A DNA stretch of 64,000 nt from Flavobacterium piscinae (GCF_004122145.1 NZ_SBKQ01000012.1:62001-126000); one strand, 5' to 3'. Positions 26,110 to 36,339 are shown, counted from the first letter of the stretch. Notes: generated from the letters alone by a model not told the origin. Made by a program: numbers and translations.

Positions 26110-26748
26110 TTATTTCACTTTCGCATTCTTATTAGCCACAATATGCGAAGTATCATATCCTCCAAATTTTTTGATATAACTTTTAATGGAAGTTCCAAAA
26201 CCGTCTTTGATACTGCGATTTCCATTGCTTTTTAGAAATTTTTTAACTGAACCTGCTCCACCTAAATGAGCAGCAGCCAACAATCCTGATTCAGTAATGG
26301 TTACACCTTTAATTACTTTACCTTCGTATTTTTCAATTTCATCTCGAAGAATCCATTTATTAATCGAAGCTAAAGCATTGAATGCTTTTTCTTGTAATTG
26401 CGGAGAACGCATAAAATGAAGACTGTCACGAACACCAATCGTTCGTAAGGTACCCATACCAAATTGGTATTTCCCCATATATCCGAAGGAATTAACCAAA
26501 TGATATTTTCCTTGTGATTCTTTAAAAGCCAGGGCTTGTTTAAAACCGGCATAGGTTTTTCCGGTTTGTGGGAATATTACATTGGTATATTCCAATTCTG
26601 CTGCTGTGGGAACGGTGTAATGTAAAACTTCATCTGATTCATTTACATAAAACCAATTCAAATTCTCAAATTTATATGGTTTAAAACCTGTACTAATTAC
26701 GCCTACAATCAAGGCGATACAAGAATAAAAATACCATTTTTTTGACAT
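26110..26748 (-). CDS. Exported lysozyme/transglycosylase-like protein
   Basis: A 212-residue protein with an N-terminal signal or anchor helix (WYFYSCIALIVGVISTGF). The central region resembles the lysozyme/SLT fold: ALAFKESQGKYHLVNSFGYMGKYQFG has the catalytic-Glu ES context, a conserved GKYQFG turn, and later GLLAAAHLGGAGSVKKFL, similar to the AxHLGG signature of lytic enzymes. It probably cleaves peptidoglycan in the periplasm. Close homologues are sometimes named after LysM domains, but no LysM repeat is seen here. mltG lies nearby on the same strand. Confidence 0.72.
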   Translation of the reverse strand: MSKKWYFYSCIALIVGVISTGFKPYKFENLNWFYVNESDEVLHYTVPTAAELEYTNVIFPQTGKTYAGFKQALAFKESQGKYHLVNSFGYMGKYQFGMGTLRTIGVRDSLHFMRSPQLQEKAFNALASINKWILRDEIEKYEGKVIKGVTITESGLLAAAHLGGAGSVKKFLKSNGNRSIKDGFGTSIKSYIKKFGGYDTSHIVANKNAKVK

Positions 26749-26845
26749 AGATGTTTATTTCTCAAGCTCTGTCACCATCTTGAATTTCACGGGTGCAAAG
26801 ATACATAATTTTTTATAATTATGAAAATCAAGTAGTTAAACTTTT

Positions 26846-27748
26846 CTAAAAGTAAATAATATGAAATTTTGACTTTCCTAAACCATTGATTTCAAACGTT
26901 GGAGCAGGAATTTTGATGGTGTTTAAAACGGAAAAAATAGTCTTTAAAAAATGTGATTTCGTTTCAATTTTAGACAAATCAACGTCAAAACTTATATAAA
27001 ATTGACGAAATCTGTCGTCATTTGTTCCCAAATTATTTTTTTGAGAGGAAAGCATTCCCTCTGCTCCGTAACCAAGAGCAAGATTTAACCATTTTGGAAT
27101 TTTTGAAGTTTTGGCAAAGGAATGAATATTGGCCGATAGCCAATACGTTTGTCCGTTATAATCTTTCAAAATTTGTTCGTTGAGACCTTCTCCTAATAAT
27201 TCCGGTCGTTGATTGGCATAGGAAGTCGTGTGAAAAGAAAATTTAGGAATGATTCGCTGTTCATTCCACAATAGTTCTTGTGAAACATACATAGCGGTAC
27301 CGGTTGCATTGGCAGCTACATCACCCCAAGAAAATCCCCATTCGGCAGAATAGCCATCAAAAACCTCAACGGCGGTAAGAAAAACAAAGCCAAAACCGGC
27401 TCCGTAAAGTAATTGTCCTTCCTTTGAAACCCCACTCCAACCAAGCATATCGGCACTCAATCGACCTAAATGATAGGAAGAATAAACATGGCCTGCTTTA
27501 TCCATTTGAAGCCAATCCCTATTGTCATTTTTAAATTGAAAAGACGATTTTTCATAATCGGCATACCAAAGTTGATGCAATCCTATCAAAGCTGCCGAAC
27601 TAAAAACCGTTTCTGAAATTACAACCGCATTTCTTCTTTTGGTGAGCAACGTATCAGATGGCTTAAAAAAATCTTCAAACTTCGATTGGGCATTTAACCC
27701 ATTTAAGAATAGTAAAAAAACAACAATTATGAAATATAAAACTCTCAA
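26846..27748 (-). CDS. DUF2279 family exported protein
   Basis: A 300-residue protein with a signal peptide (VLYFIIVVFLLFLNGLNAQ) and a core that fits the YfiM/DUF2279 family. Conserved pieces are DKAGHVYSSYHLGRL, LYGAGFGFVFLTAVEVFDGYS and GFSWGDVAANATG, with His and Asp residues that may lie at a membrane face. The C-terminal half looks like beta-rich outer-membrane or periplasmic structure. Function unknown. It starts one base downstream of the mltG stop on the same strand, so the two are probably cotranscribed. Confidence 0.8.
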   Translation of the reverse strand: MRVLYFIIVVFLLFLNGLNAQSKFEDFFKPSDTLLTKRRNAVVISETVFSSAALIGLHQLWYADYEKSSFQFKNDNRDWLQMDKAGHVYSSYHLGRLSADMLGWSGVSKEGQLLYGAGFGFVFLTAVEVFDGYSAEWGFSWGDVAANATGTAMYVSQELLWNEQRIIPKFSFHTTSYANQRPELLGEGLNEQILKDYNGQTYWLSANIHSFAKTSKIPKWLNLALGYGAEGMLSSQKNNLGTNDDRFRQFYISFDVDLSKIETKSHFLKTIFSVLNTIKIPAPTFEINGLGKSKFHIIYF

Positions 27749-28786
27749 TTAATTAGCCGTTTGAGCATTTAACCATGTAGCATATTTTTTGGCATTCACA
27801 TTATGTTGTTCCAAAGTGGTGGCAAATTCGTGATAGCCAAAACGCTCCACACTGGCACAGAAATAAAGAAATTCATGCTGTTCTGGATTCAAAACAGCGT
27901 CAATGGCATTCACATCCGCCATAAAAATGGGACCGGGTGGCAAACCGACATTTCGATAAGTATTATAAGGAGATTCAACTTCCAAATGTTTATAATAAAC
28001 CCGTTTAATCACTTGCTTAAAATCATTAGACCCTAATTTATAGGCAAAAATCACAGTAGGATCGGCTTGCAACGGCATTCCTACATTCATACGGTTCAAA
28101 TACACTTTTGCTACACGAGGTCGTTCCTCTACTTTGGCAGTTTCTTTATGAACGATTGAGGCTAAAATAGAAACCTGAACCGGAGTTAATCCCAGTTTTT
28201 CAGCTTTGGCTTTTCGTTCATCATTCCAAAATCGATAGTATGCTTTGGCCATCTGATTTCTAAACTTTTCTGCGGAAGTATTCCAATAAAACTCAAAAGT
28301 ATTGGGTAACAACATGGTAAAAACAGTTTCTTCTGTAAAACCGTTTTCTTTTAAAAAGGTTGGTTCTTTAAATGCTTGCAACAATTGCAAACTATCCGCT
28401 TCAATTTGGGAAGCTATTCTTCCCGCAAAATCTTCTAATCGTTCTTGGTTGTTAAAGGTAACACGAACCGGAACATTTCTTCGCAAGGCCGAAACAATAG
28501 CATTGGTGTTCATGTTTTGAGTTAATTCAAATTTTCCGGCTTTTACGTCGGTAGCATACCCTCTTCGTTTCGCCAGAGTTTCAAACTTTTCCATATCTTT
28601 TAAGTAAGGAGAAACGATAGTTTTCACCTCTTCAAAAGTGGAATTGGTAGGTACAAAGACGGATATTTTTTCTTCTGTAAAACTTGTATTAGGGGTGAAA
28701 ACAATTTGATAGACTTTAAATCCAAAATAGGCAACTACCAATAATACTACTAAAGAAATAGAGAGAATTATTTTTTTAAAATTCAT
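27749..28786 (-). CDS. mltG: Endolytic transglycosylase MltG
   Basis: A single-pass inner-membrane protein that cuts nascent peptidoglycan and sets glycan chain length. Start with one N-terminal helix (NFKKIILSISLVVLLVVAYFGF), then a LysM-like region and the YceG/MltG catalytic domain. The active-site Glu is in ASIVHKETAKVEERPRVA, followed by YLNRMNVGMPLQADPTV and the YNTYRNVGLPPGPI motif, all family hallmarks. I took ATG 28786; a second ATG at 28810 would add eight residues and overlap the upstream GNAT gene. Confidence 0.94.
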   Translation of the reverse strand: MNFKKIILSISLVVLLVVAYFGFKVYQIVFTPNTSFTEEKISVFVPTNSTFEEVKTIVSPYLKDMEKFETLAKRRGYATDVKAGKFELTQNMNTNAIVSALRRNVPVRVTFNNQERLEDFAGRIASQIEADSLQLLQAFKEPTFLKENGFTEETVFTMLLPNTFEFYWNTSAEKFRNQMAKAYYRFWNDERKAKAEKLGLTPVQVSILASIVHKETAKVEERPRVAKVYLNRMNVGMPLQADPTVIFAYKLGSNDFKQVIKRVYYKHLEVESPYNTYRNVGLPPGPIFMADVNAIDAVLNPEQHEFLYFCASVERFGYHEFATTLEQHNVNAKKYATWLNAQTAN

Positions 28787-28799
28787 ATGTCTTGAAAAA

Positions 28800-29330
28800 T
28801 TATTTTGCATTGATTAATTGATAAAGTGCTTCGTCAGAATAATTTCCATGACTAAAATTCCAATCCTTTTTTATTCCGACACATTCAAACCCAAAAGTAG
28901 TAAAAAGTGCCCTACTTGCTTCATTATCGGTAGAAATATTGGCAAACAATTGGTGTAACTCCAAATGCTCAAAAGCATATTGAATTAACAATTCCAAAGC
29001 CTGTCGACCAAATCCGCTTTGTCTGTTTTCAGGATGTTGAATCAATATTCCAATGCCTGCCCGTTTATTTTTGGGATCAAAGTCAAACAAATCAATTAAA
29101 CCAATCGCATCAAAAGTATCCTGCTTACAGATGGCCAAGCGTAATTGCTTCGCTTCATAAATATCTTGCTGAGCATTATCTAAATACTGACGAATTAAAA
29201 ATCGACTATACGGCGTTTGGGTTTGACTGATTTCCCATACTGATTCATCATTTTCCAGTTGATAGACAAATTCCAAATCTTCCGGTTCCAATGCCCGTAA
29301 ATAAATATGTTGACCATGAAGTGTTTTCAT
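28800..29330 (-). CDS. GNAT family N-acetyltransferase (RimJ/RimL-like)
   Basis: A 176-residue acetyltransferase of the RimJ/RimL subgroup. Signs are the N-terminal GQHIYLRALEPEDLEFVY, the IGLIDLFDFDPKNKRAGIGILI strand with the acetyl-CoA loop (ENRQSGFGRQALELLIQYAFE), and the FANISTDNEASRALFTTFGFE tail. Substrate unknown. It lies between dapF and mltG on the same strand, so it is probably part of a dapF-GNAT-mltG-DUF2279 transcript. Its role in that operon is not known. Confidence 0.88.
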   Translation of the reverse strand: MKTLHGQHIYLRALEPEDLEFVYQLENDESVWEISQTQTPYSRFLIRQYLDNAQQDIYEAKQLRLAICKQDTFDAIGLIDLFDFDPKNKRAGIGILIQHPENRQSGFGRQALELLIQYAFEHLELHQLFANISTDNEASRALFTTFGFECVGIKKDWNFSHGNYSDEALYQLINAK

Positions 29331-29342
29331 TCCGCAGCTAGT

Positions 29343-30125
29343 TTAAATTTGAATTTTTCCCTCATAAACAAAGGTGGCCGGCCCTATTAAGAAAACTTCA
29401 GTATATTTTTTTCCTTCTTTTTTAAAAGTAACTTTTAACTCGCCGCCTTCAACCAACAACGAAATTTCAGTTGATGTTGTTTTTCCGATGGCATTCATCG
29501 CTATTGCTGCAGCAGTTACGCCGGTTCCACAAGACAAAGTTTCGTCTTCTACGCCTCTTTCGTACGTTCGAACAGCAAAAAGTGAATCAGTAATCACTTC
29601 CACAAAATTGACATTACTCCCCGCTTTTCCATACAAATCACTGTAGCGAATTTGACTGCCGATTTCCTTCACGGGAACAGATTTTACTTCATCCACTAAG
29701 GTAATATGATGTGGAGAACCCGTATTCAAAAAAACATAATCAGAAGCCATTTTTATCTCCTCCACATTTTTCATTTGTAATGAAACTATACCATCTGCTG
29801 AAATTTTGGCATAATGATCTCCATCCACCGCCATAAAAGTGGTTTCGTTTTCAATCACATTCAATTGCTTCGCAAACGCCACGATACACCTGCCTCCATT
29901 TCCACACATGGAACTTTCATTGCCATCCGAATTGTAATAAACCATTCTGAAATCTGAAAATTTGTCATTTTCAAGTAATATCAGACCGTCAGCACCAATA
30001 CCAAAACGTCTGTCACAAAGCTTCTCAATTAATTTGGTATTATTTTTGGGAAATAATTCATAGCGATTATCAATCAGGATAAAATCGTTGCCCGTTCCTT
30101 GGTATTTAAAAAATTGAATGTTCAT
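29343..30125 (-). CDS. dapF: Diaminopimelate epimerase
   Basis: Interconverts LL- and meso-diaminopimelate for lysine and peptidoglycan synthesis, without a cofactor, using two cysteines. The 260-residue enzyme shows the first catalytic Cys in SSMCGNGGRC and the second in ETLSCGTGVTA. The N-terminus FFKYQGTGNDFILID is the family start. I chose the ATG at 30125 because the longer in-frame TTG start lies within the -7 box of the promoter. It leads an operon whose later genes also touch the cell wall, which fits supply of meso-DAP. Confidence 0.96.
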   Translation of the reverse strand: MNIQFFKYQGTGNDFILIDNRYELFPKNNTKLIEKLCDRRFGIGADGLILLENDKFSDFRMVYYNSDGNESSMCGNGGRCIVAFAKQLNVIENETTFMAVDGDHYAKISADGIVSLQMKNVEEIKMASDYVFLNTGSPHHITLVDEVKSVPVKEIGSQIRYSDLYGKAGSNVNFVEVITDSLFAVRTYERGVEDETLSCGTGVTAAAIAMNAIGKTTSTEISLLVEGGELKVTFKKEGKKYTEVFLIGPATFVYEGKIQI

Positions 30126-30144
30126 TAGCTTAAGATATACATTG

Positions 30145-30152
30145 CAAAAGTA
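30145..30152 (-). promoter_or_regulatory. -7 box (TACTTTTG) of dapF
   Basis: TACTTTTG on the minus strand is an exact TAnnTTTG match, 19 bases upstream of the dapF ATG. It includes part of the frame that would add ten residues to DapF, which argues against that longer start. Confidence 0.6.
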
Positions 30153-30258
30153 CAATTATTTTAAAGAAAAGTTAAGGGCTGTTAAAGTGAGTTAAACCTT
30201 ATCACAAGAAATAATAAATCGTATAAATTTACATTAATAAACTAAATTTAGATGACCT

Positions 30259-31647
30259 ATGAAAAATGTAACCAATTTATTTTTAGTATCTCTTTTAAGT
30301 GGAATCACCACATTGGGAGCCTATAAATTATTTTTTGAAGACAATCTGGAAAATTCAAAAAGTATTGTAACAACTGCTCCTCAAATTCAAACCAAAAATG
30401 TTGGTCTTTCAGCTGAAACTATCGATTTTACGGAAGCAGCAGAATTAGCCTTGAATCAAGTAGTTCACGTAAAAAATGTTACTTATCGAACCGTGTATAA
30501 TCCAATCGATTTCTTTTATGGAAACCGAAGTGGACAAGCTCAACCGCAAATTGGAACCGGTTCAGGTGTAATTATCTCAGAAGATGGTTATGTGGTAACC
30601 AATAATCATGTGATTCAAGGAGCTACCGAATTGGAAATTACGCTAAACAATAAAAAATCATATCCGGCAAAATTAATTGGTTCTGACTCGAAAATGGATA
30701 TTGCCTTATTAAAAGTAGAAACCGATGAAAAATTACCGTATGCGGTTTTTGCCGATTCAGATCAGGTGAAAGTGGGCGAATGGGTGTTAGCCATCGGAAA
30801 TCCATACAACTTAAATTCTACCGTAACAGCTGGAATTATTTCGGCGAAAGCAAGAAATTTAGACACGAGCGGCATTCAGTCGTTCATTCAAACTGATGCG
30901 GTGGTGAACCCCGGAAACAGTGGTGGTGCATTAGTCAATACGCGAGGAGAATTAGTGGGAATCAACACGATGATTTCTTCTAATACCGGAAGTTATGTAG
31001 GCTATTCATTTGCTGTTCCTTCCAATATCACCCGAAAAATTATTGAGGACATTATGGAATTTGGAAATGTTCAACGTGGAATTTTAGGTATTGAAGGAAG
31101 AGAGTTGAACGGTGCCGCTTCGAAAGAATTAAACTTAAGCGAAACACAAGGTTTTTATGTCAACAAAGTAACCAAAAACTCAGGGGCTGAAAAAGCCGGC
31201 ATTAAATCAGGCGACGTGATTGTGAAATTAGACAATCAAAACGTAACATCCTTTGCAGAACTTTCCGGCTATGTGAACACCAAACGTCCAAATGATGAAA
31301 TAAATGTTACAGTGAATCGCGACGGTAAACGATTAACAATCCCGGTAAAATTAACCAAAAAAGAATTGTTGAATTATGAATTTTATGGGTTAGAATTAGA
31401 AGATTTGGAAACGGCAGATAAACAGCGATTCAAGTTAAAACAAGGGGTGAAAATCAAAGACATTACCAATGAAAAGTTGGCTCCGTATGCCGATGAATTA
31501 AAAGGAAGTATCATTTTAAGTATTGACGGTGTAAAAGCCACCGATCTGGAAACCATTTCCAGAGGTTTAGGAAGCAAAACTGAAAAAGAAGGTGTTCGTG
31601 TCGAACTGATGCTTCGCAATGGACAAGTAATGCGAATCATACTGTAA
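30259..31647 (+). CDS. Do-family serine protease (HtrA/DegP-like)
   Basis: Periplasmic protease and chaperone for damaged envelope proteins, 462 residues. An N-terminal hydrophobic segment anchors or exports it. The trypsin-like domain has His117 (TNNHVIQG), Asp147 (KMDIALLKV) and Ser221 (NPGNSGGAL). A first PDZ domain (about 280-370) has GFYVNKVTKNSGAEKAGIKSGD; a second, more divergent one runs to the end with IILSIDGVKATDLETISRGL. Two PDZ domains match DegP/DegQ type. It has its own promoter region and a strong terminator. Confidence 0.95.
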   Translation: MKNVTNLFLVSLLSGITTLGAYKLFFEDNLENSKSIVTTAPQIQTKNVGLSAETIDFTEAAELALNQVVHVKNVTYRTVYNPIDFFYGNRSGQAQPQIGTGSGVIISEDGYVVTNNHVIQGATELEITLNNKKSYPAKLIGSDSKMDIALLKVETDEKLPYAVFADSDQVKVGEWVLAIGNPYNLNSTVTAGIISAKARNLDTSGIQSFIQTDAVVNPGNSGGALVNTRGELVGINTMISSNTGSYVGYSFAVPSNITRKIIEDIMEFGNVQRGILGIEGRELNGAASKELNLSETQGFYVNKVTKNSGAEKAGIKSGDVIVKLDNQNVTSFAELSGYVNTKRPNDEINVTVNRDGKRLTIPVKLTKKELLNYEFYGLELEDLETADKQRFKLKQGVKIKDITNEKLAPYADELKGSIILSIDGVKATDLETISRGLGSKTEKEGVRVELMLRNGQVMRIIL

Positions 31648-31666
31648 ATAAGGTTAGTATTTAAGT

Positions 31667-31706
31667 AATCCTGCAAAATCGAAAGTTGATTTTGCAGGAT
31701 TTTTTA
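31667..31706 (+). terminator. Terminator after HtrA gene
   Basis: A perfect 14-bp stem (AATCCTGCAAAATC and its complement), seven-base loop and trailing T-run. One of the strongest terminators in the window. Confidence 0.9.
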
Positions 31707-31753
31707 TTTTTAAAAAAAAAGTAAAAAAAGTTTACGAAAACGTTTGAAATCTA

Positions 31754-31761
31754 TACTTTTG
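31754..31761 (+). promoter_or_regulatory. -7 box (TACTTTTG) of the GAPDH gene
   Basis: An exact TAnnTTTG match 35 bases before the ATG. A possible -33 element (TTTAC) is at the right distance but not TTTG. Confidence 0.55.
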
Positions 31762-31796
31762 CACAAAATTTTACAACACCAACTAATTTTTAATGT

Positions 31797-33248
31797 ATGA
31801 ATAACAATCCTTCTTTATACGAAAAAGAGCTTTCGTTTCAAGCAGACCGCAGAAGAGCCGGAGTAGAATTTATCAAAATTATCAGCGATTTATGGTATGA
31901 CAAATCTATCGAAATGGTGCTATTCCGTAATCAATTGATTGACAAAAACGTATCTGAAATTTTAAATTTACATGAATATGCTGGCGAATTTGTAGGTAAA
32001 CCAATCTCCATTTTTGATTCAGTGGAAATTGCCAGAGAAATGTTGTCGTTAGATTTACCGCCATCAAAATTAGATATTGGTAAATTAACATACGAATATC
32101 ATTTGGAGGATGATAAATACCACAACACCAAATCATTTGTGATTGATAAATTAAAAAAGGCAAAAGAGAAAAATTCTATCAAACCAAAAGATGTGGTTTT
32201 ATATGGTTTTGGAAGAATTGGCCGATTGTTAGCCAGAGAATTAATGTCAAAAACCGGAAAAGGAACACAATTGCGTTTGCGTGCCATTGTAACAAGAGAC
32301 AAAAACGATGCAACCATTTTAGAAAAAAGAGCTTCATTGTTGCGTTACGACTCCGTTCATGGAGATTTTCAAGGTTCCGTGGTGGCTGATCCTAAAAATA
32401 ACGCTTTACTAATCAATGGAACTACGGTTCATATCATATCGGCAAATTCTCCGGAAGAAATTGATTACACTACTTATGGTATTGAAGAGGCCTTAGTGAT
32501 TGATAACACCGGAGCTTTTACAACCGAAGAAGCATTGAAAAGACATCTCACTTCCAAAGGAGCTTCTAAAGTTTTACTGACGGCTCCCGGAAAAGGAGTT
32601 CCAAATATTGTCTATGGCGTAAACCACAAAGACCATAATCCGGATAAAGTGGATATTTTCTCGGCAGCTTCTTGTACAACCAATGCCATTACGCCTATTT
32701 TAAAAGCCGTAGAAGATACATTAGGTGTGGTGAAAGGCCATTTAGAAACCATTCATGCCTATACCAATGACCAAAACTTGGTAGACAATATGCACAAAAA
32801 ATACCGGAGAGGACGTGCCGCAGCCTTAAACATGGTTATTACTGAAACCGGTGCCGGAAGTGCTGTAGCCAAAGCTTTACCGAGTTTAGCCGGAAAATTA
32901 ACCTCTAATGCCATTCGTGTTCCGGTGCCTAATGGTTCCTTAGTAGTATTAAATTTAGAAGTAGGAAAAGAAACTTCTGTTCAAGAAGTAAATGATATCA
33001 TGAAAAAATATGCTTTGGAAGGTCAATTGGTGGAGCAAATTAAATATTCGCTTAGCAACGAGTTAGTTTCATCAGACATTGTGGGTACCAATGCTCCTTC
33101 CATTTATGACAGCAACGCTACAATTGTTTCGGCAGACGGAAAAAATGTGGTGCTTTATGTTTGGTATGATAATGAATTTGGCTATAGTCACCAAGTCATC
33201 CGTTTGGCAAAATACATTTCCAGAGTGCAACGTTACGCGTATTACTAA
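31797..33248 (+). CDS. Glyceraldehyde-3-phosphate dehydrogenase, long form
   Basis: A GAPDH of 483 residues, about 150 longer than the usual enzyme. The canonical part begins near residue 132 with VVLYGFGRIGRLLAREL (NAD-binding), and has the catalytic SAASCTTNAITP (Cys293) and the His320 of ETIHAYT. WYDNEFGYSHQV closes the family region. The N-terminal 130 residues (SFQADRRRAGVEFIKIISDLWY start) are an extra helical domain with no name I know, found in a Bacteroidota GAPDH subtype. Whether it is glycolytic or gluconeogenic, and NAD or NADP dependent, is not decided by what is visible. Monocistronic. Confidence 0.92.
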   Translation: MNNNPSLYEKELSFQADRRRAGVEFIKIISDLWYDKSIEMVLFRNQLIDKNVSEILNLHEYAGEFVGKPISIFDSVEIAREMLSLDLPPSKLDIGKLTYEYHLEDDKYHNTKSFVIDKLKKAKEKNSIKPKDVVLYGFGRIGRLLARELMSKTGKGTQLRLRAIVTRDKNDATILEKRASLLRYDSVHGDFQGSVVADPKNNALLINGTTVHIISANSPEEIDYTTYGIEEALVIDNTGAFTTEEALKRHLTSKGASKVLLTAPGKGVPNIVYGVNHKDHNPDKVDIFSAASCTTNAITPILKAVEDTLGVVKGHLETIHAYTNDQNLVDNMHKKYRRGRAAALNMVITETGAGSAVAKALPSLAGKLTSNAIRVPVPNGSLVVLNLEVGKETSVQEVNDIMKKYALEGQLVEQIKYSLSNELVSSDIVGTNAPSIYDSNATIVSADGKNVVLYVWYDNEFGYSHQVIRLAKYISRVQRYAYY

Positions 33249-33266
33249 ACTAACTAAATACTTTTG

Positions 33267-33306
33267 TAAAAACCGCTTTAACGTGTAGTTGAGCGGTTTT
33301 TTTTTA
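33267..33306 (+). terminator. Terminator after GAPDH
   Basis: An AAAAACCGCT / AGCGGTTTTT stem with a 14-base loop and a long T-run downstream of the GAPDH stop. Confidence 0.8.
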
Positions 33307-33388
33307 TTTGTTCAACAAATAAAGGCAAGCTAAACACAATTATTTCAGGTATTTATGTTATATTGCAAACGATTTAACCCAAAATCTC

Positions 33389-33748
33389 ATGAAATACCTA
33401 CTATTCTTAGTGCTCATCAGCACTCAGCTTGCTTATTCGCAAGAGACGATTCTAACCTATCGGCATGGCCAAAACGGCATGGAATTAATTGCCAAATCAA
33501 AATCAGAAACGGTTATCATTAGCACATTCAATGCTAAAATGGATATTCGTCAAGATATTGCAAACAAACTTTATGAGTTATTCAAAGAGAAAAAAGTAGT
33601 ACACAACGCTCTTTTAACTGTAATTGGAAATAAAGCCAACGTTCTTGGAAAATGTCTTATCAAGAAAAAAGGTAACCTAACCTCTTTAGAATTTTATTAT
33701 GACAAAGTTTTTTGGCATAATGGTGTGGTGGAGAAATATGGTAAGTAA
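33389..33748 (+). CDS. Small exported protein, unknown
   Basis: A 119-residue protein with a Sec signal peptide (KYLLFLVLISTQLAYSQ, cleavage after YS or SQ). The mature part is about 100 residues, basic, with predicted alternating strands and helices (IISTFNAKMDIRQDIANKLYELF, and GKCLIKKKGNLTSLEFYY). No family is recognised. It is flanked by a terminator on each side and has no operon partner. A TATATTGC box about 35 bases upstream is a possible -7 element. Confidence 0.65.
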   Translation: MKYLLFLVLISTQLAYSQETILTYRHGQNGMELIAKSKSETVIISTFNAKMDIRQDIANKLYELFKEKKVVHNALLTVIGNKANVLGKCLIKKKGNLTSLEFYYDKVFWHNGVVEKYGK

Positions 33749-33795
33749 TGAAAAATCCAACTAAGTTTTAATTTATAAAAAGCCTAATCATAAAA

Positions 33796-33822
33796 AAAAC
33801 TCCTGAAATTCAGGAGTTTTTT
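33796..33822. terminator. Bidirectional terminator before aconitase
   Basis: An 11-bp AAAACTCCTGA / TCAGGAGTTTT stem with a three-base loop, with A-runs to the left and T-runs to the right. It lies between the convergent small exported protein and aconitase genes. Confidence 0.85.
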
Positions 33823-33846
33823 ATTCAATATAGTTTTTAAAAAAGC

Positions 33847-36114
33847 TTAAGCTTTTCCCGCAGCAGCAATTAAGTTTAATGCAGAACCCGCAACGAACCA
33901 GCCAATTTGGCTTTCGTTATACGAGTGATTCGCCATAATCACATCTTTACTTCCGTCAGCATGAACAAATTCTAATGTTAAGGGTTTACCCGGTGTAAAA
34001 CTCACTAAATCCACAAAATTAATCGTGTCATCTTCTTGGATTTTATCATAATCGGCTTCATTCGCAAAGGTTAAGGCCAACATACCTTGTTTTTTCAAAT
34101 TCGTTTCGTGAATACGGGCAAATGATTTTACCAAAACCGCTTTCACACCCAAGAAACGTGGCTCCATAGCCGCATGTTCTCTGGATGAACCTTCGCCATA
34201 ATTGTGATCGCCCACTACAATAGAAGGAACTCCGGCCGCTTTATAGGCTCTTTGCACCGCAGGAACAGCATCATATGCACCGGTCAATTGATTCTTCACC
34301 GAATTGGTTTTTTGATTAAAGGCATTCACTGCTCCAATCAACATATTATTTGAAATATTATCCAAATGTCCACGGAAACGCAACCAGGGACCTGCCATTG
34401 AAATGTGGTCGGTTGTACATTTTCCGAAAGCTTTGATTAATAATTTAGCACCCATAATATTTTTTCTGTCCCAAGGTGAAAACGGTTCCAATAATTGTAA
34501 ACGTTCCGAAGTCGGACTAACCACAACCTGAACTTTTGAACCATCTTCAGCCGGTGCTTGATAACCCGGATCTTCTGCATCAAAACCTTTAGGTGGTAAT
34601 TCGTTTCCGGTGGGTTCGTCAAGTCTTACTTCTTGTCCGTCTTCATTAATTAAAGTATCAGTAAGCGGATTAAATCCTAAATCGCCGGCTATAGCCAAAG
34701 CAGTAACCAATTCAGGTGAACCCACAAAAGCTAAGGTGTTTGGGTTTCCATCGGCACGTTTTGAAAAGTTACGGTTGAAAGAATGTACAATTGTGTTGCG
34801 TTCTTCTTTCTCTGCTCCTTCCCTATCCCACATACCGATACAAGGTCCGCACGCATTAGCAAATACAGTAGCTCCGATTTTATCGAATGTATCAATAAAT
34901 CCATCACGCTCAATCGTATAACGCACAGTTTCAGAACCCGGTGTAATGGTAAATTGAGCTTTCGTTTTTAGATTTTTATCAGCCACTTGTTTGGCTAGGG
35001 AAGCCGCACGAGCAATATCTTCGTAGGAAGAGTTGGTACAAGAACCTATCAAACCAACTTCAATTTTTAAAGGCCAATCGTTTTTAATAGCTTCCTCTTT
35101 CATTTTCGAAATTGGTGTAGCTAAATCCGGTGTAAAAGGCCCGTTTAAATGAGGCTCTAATTCCGATAAATTGATTTCAATAACTTGATCAAAATACTGC
35201 TCCGGGTTGGCGTACACTTCTGGGTCAGCCGTTAAATGTTGAGCCACTTTGTTCGCAGCATCCGCCACATCCGGTCTTCCGGTGGAACGCAAATAACGAT
35301 CCATCGAAGCGTCATAACCAAAAGTGGAGGTGGTTGCACCAATCTCTGCTCCCATATTACAAATGGTTCCTTTTCCGGTACAAGACATCGCCGTAGCCCC
35401 TTCTCCAAAATATTCTACAATAGCTCCGGTTCCACCTTTTACGGTAAGTATACCGGCCACTTTTAAAATGACATCTTTCGGTGCAGTCCAACCCGATAAT
35501 TTTCCGGTTAATTTAATTCCGATGAGTTTTGGAAATTTCAATTCCCAGGCCATTCCTGACATGACATCCACCGCATCTGCACCACCTACTCCAATGGCTA
35601 ACATGCCTAATCCACCTGCATTTACAGTGTGTGAATCAGTTCCTATCATCATTCCTCCCGGAAAAGCATAATTTTCTAGGACTACTTGGTGAATAATTCC
35701 GGCTCCCGGTTTCCAAAATCCAATGCCGTATTTATCAGATACAGAAGAAAGAAAATCAAACACTTCATTACTTTGTTGTTTCGCACGAGCCAAATCAGTT
35801 TTGGCATCCACTTTGGCTTGAATCAAGTGATCACAATGAACTGTAGTGGGTACCGCTACTTTGCTTTTTCCGGCATGCATAAACTGCAACAATGCCATTT
35901 GTGCCGTAGCATCTTGACAAGCTACTCTATCCGGTGCAAAATCAACATAGTCTTTTCCTCGGGTAAAGGCTTGGGTTGGCGTTCCTTCCCATAAATGTGA
36001 ATATAAAATCTTTTCTGATAAAGTAAGAGGTCTTCCCACTAACTGGCGTGCTTTTTCCACACGCTCGCCAAGTGTAGCATAGACCTTTTCAATCATTTCT
36101 ATATCAAATGCCAT
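33847..36114 (-). CDS. Aconitate hydratase, mitochondrial type
   Basis: Isomerises citrate to isocitrate in the TCA cycle with a 4Fe-4S cluster. The 755-residue enzyme is of the mitochondrial aconitase type, unlike AcnA/IRP or AcnB. The cluster cysteines are Cys359 ([10 protein letters not shown]), Cys422 and Cys425 (ACGPCIG), almost the same numbers as mammalian mitochondrial aconitase (358, 421, 424). Other active-site pieces are [24 protein letters not shown] and [11 protein letters not shown]. The swivel domain lies at the C-terminus. It is monocistronic, with a TAAATTCG box (36143-36150, minus strand) that may be a -7 element. Confidence 0.96.
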   Translation of the reverse strand: MAFDIEMIEKVYATLGERVEKARQLVGRPLTLSEKILYSHLWEGTPTQAFTRGKDYVDFAPDRVACQDATAQMALLQFMHAGKSKVAVPTTVHCDHLIQAKVDAKTDLARAKQQSNEVFDFLSSVSDKYGIGFWKPGAGIIHQVVLENYAFPGGMMIGTDSHTVNAGGLGMLAIGVGGADAVDVMSGMAWELKFPKLIGIKLTGKLSGWTAPKDVILKVAGILTVKGGTGAIVEYFGEGATAMSCTGKGTICNMGAEIGATTSTFGYDASMDRYLRSTGRPDVADAANKVAQHLTADPEVYANPEQYFDQVIEINLSELEPHLNGPFTPDLATPISKMKEEAIKNDWPLKIEVGLIGSCTNSSYEDIARAASLAKQVADKNLKTKAQFTITPGSETVRYTIERDGFIDTFDKIGATVFANACGPCIGMWDREGAEKEERNTIVHSFNRNFSKRADGNPNTLAFVGSPELVTALAIAGDLGFNPLTDTLINEDGQEVRLDEPTGNELPPKGFDAEDPGYQAPAEDGSKVQVVVSPTSERLQLLEPFSPWDRKNIMGAKLLIKAFGKCTTDHISMAGPWLRFRGHLDNISNNMLIGAVNAFNQKTNSVKNQLTGAYDAVPAVQRAYKAAGVPSIVVGDHNYGEGSSREHAAMEPRFLGVKAVLVKSFARIHETNLKKQGMLALTFANEADYDKIQEDDTINFVDLVSFTPGKPLTLEFVHADGSKDVIMANHSYNESQIGWFVAGSALNLIAAAGKA

Positions 36115-36339
36115 AATAAATAAGTGTTATTTGTTTGTGGTGCGAATTTACGAAAACGTTAGAACATTGTAAAATTATTAGTGAAATATATCTTTTGGAA
36201 ATCATTTTTTACAGAAATTCTATTTTTTAGATATTATTTTCAATAAAAAGCAATATTATGCCGTTAAAATACAAATTTGGCAATATTAGAAACCTATATT
36301 AGTAATATCGTAAAATCGATAGTAAAAAAGTGTTCTAAA

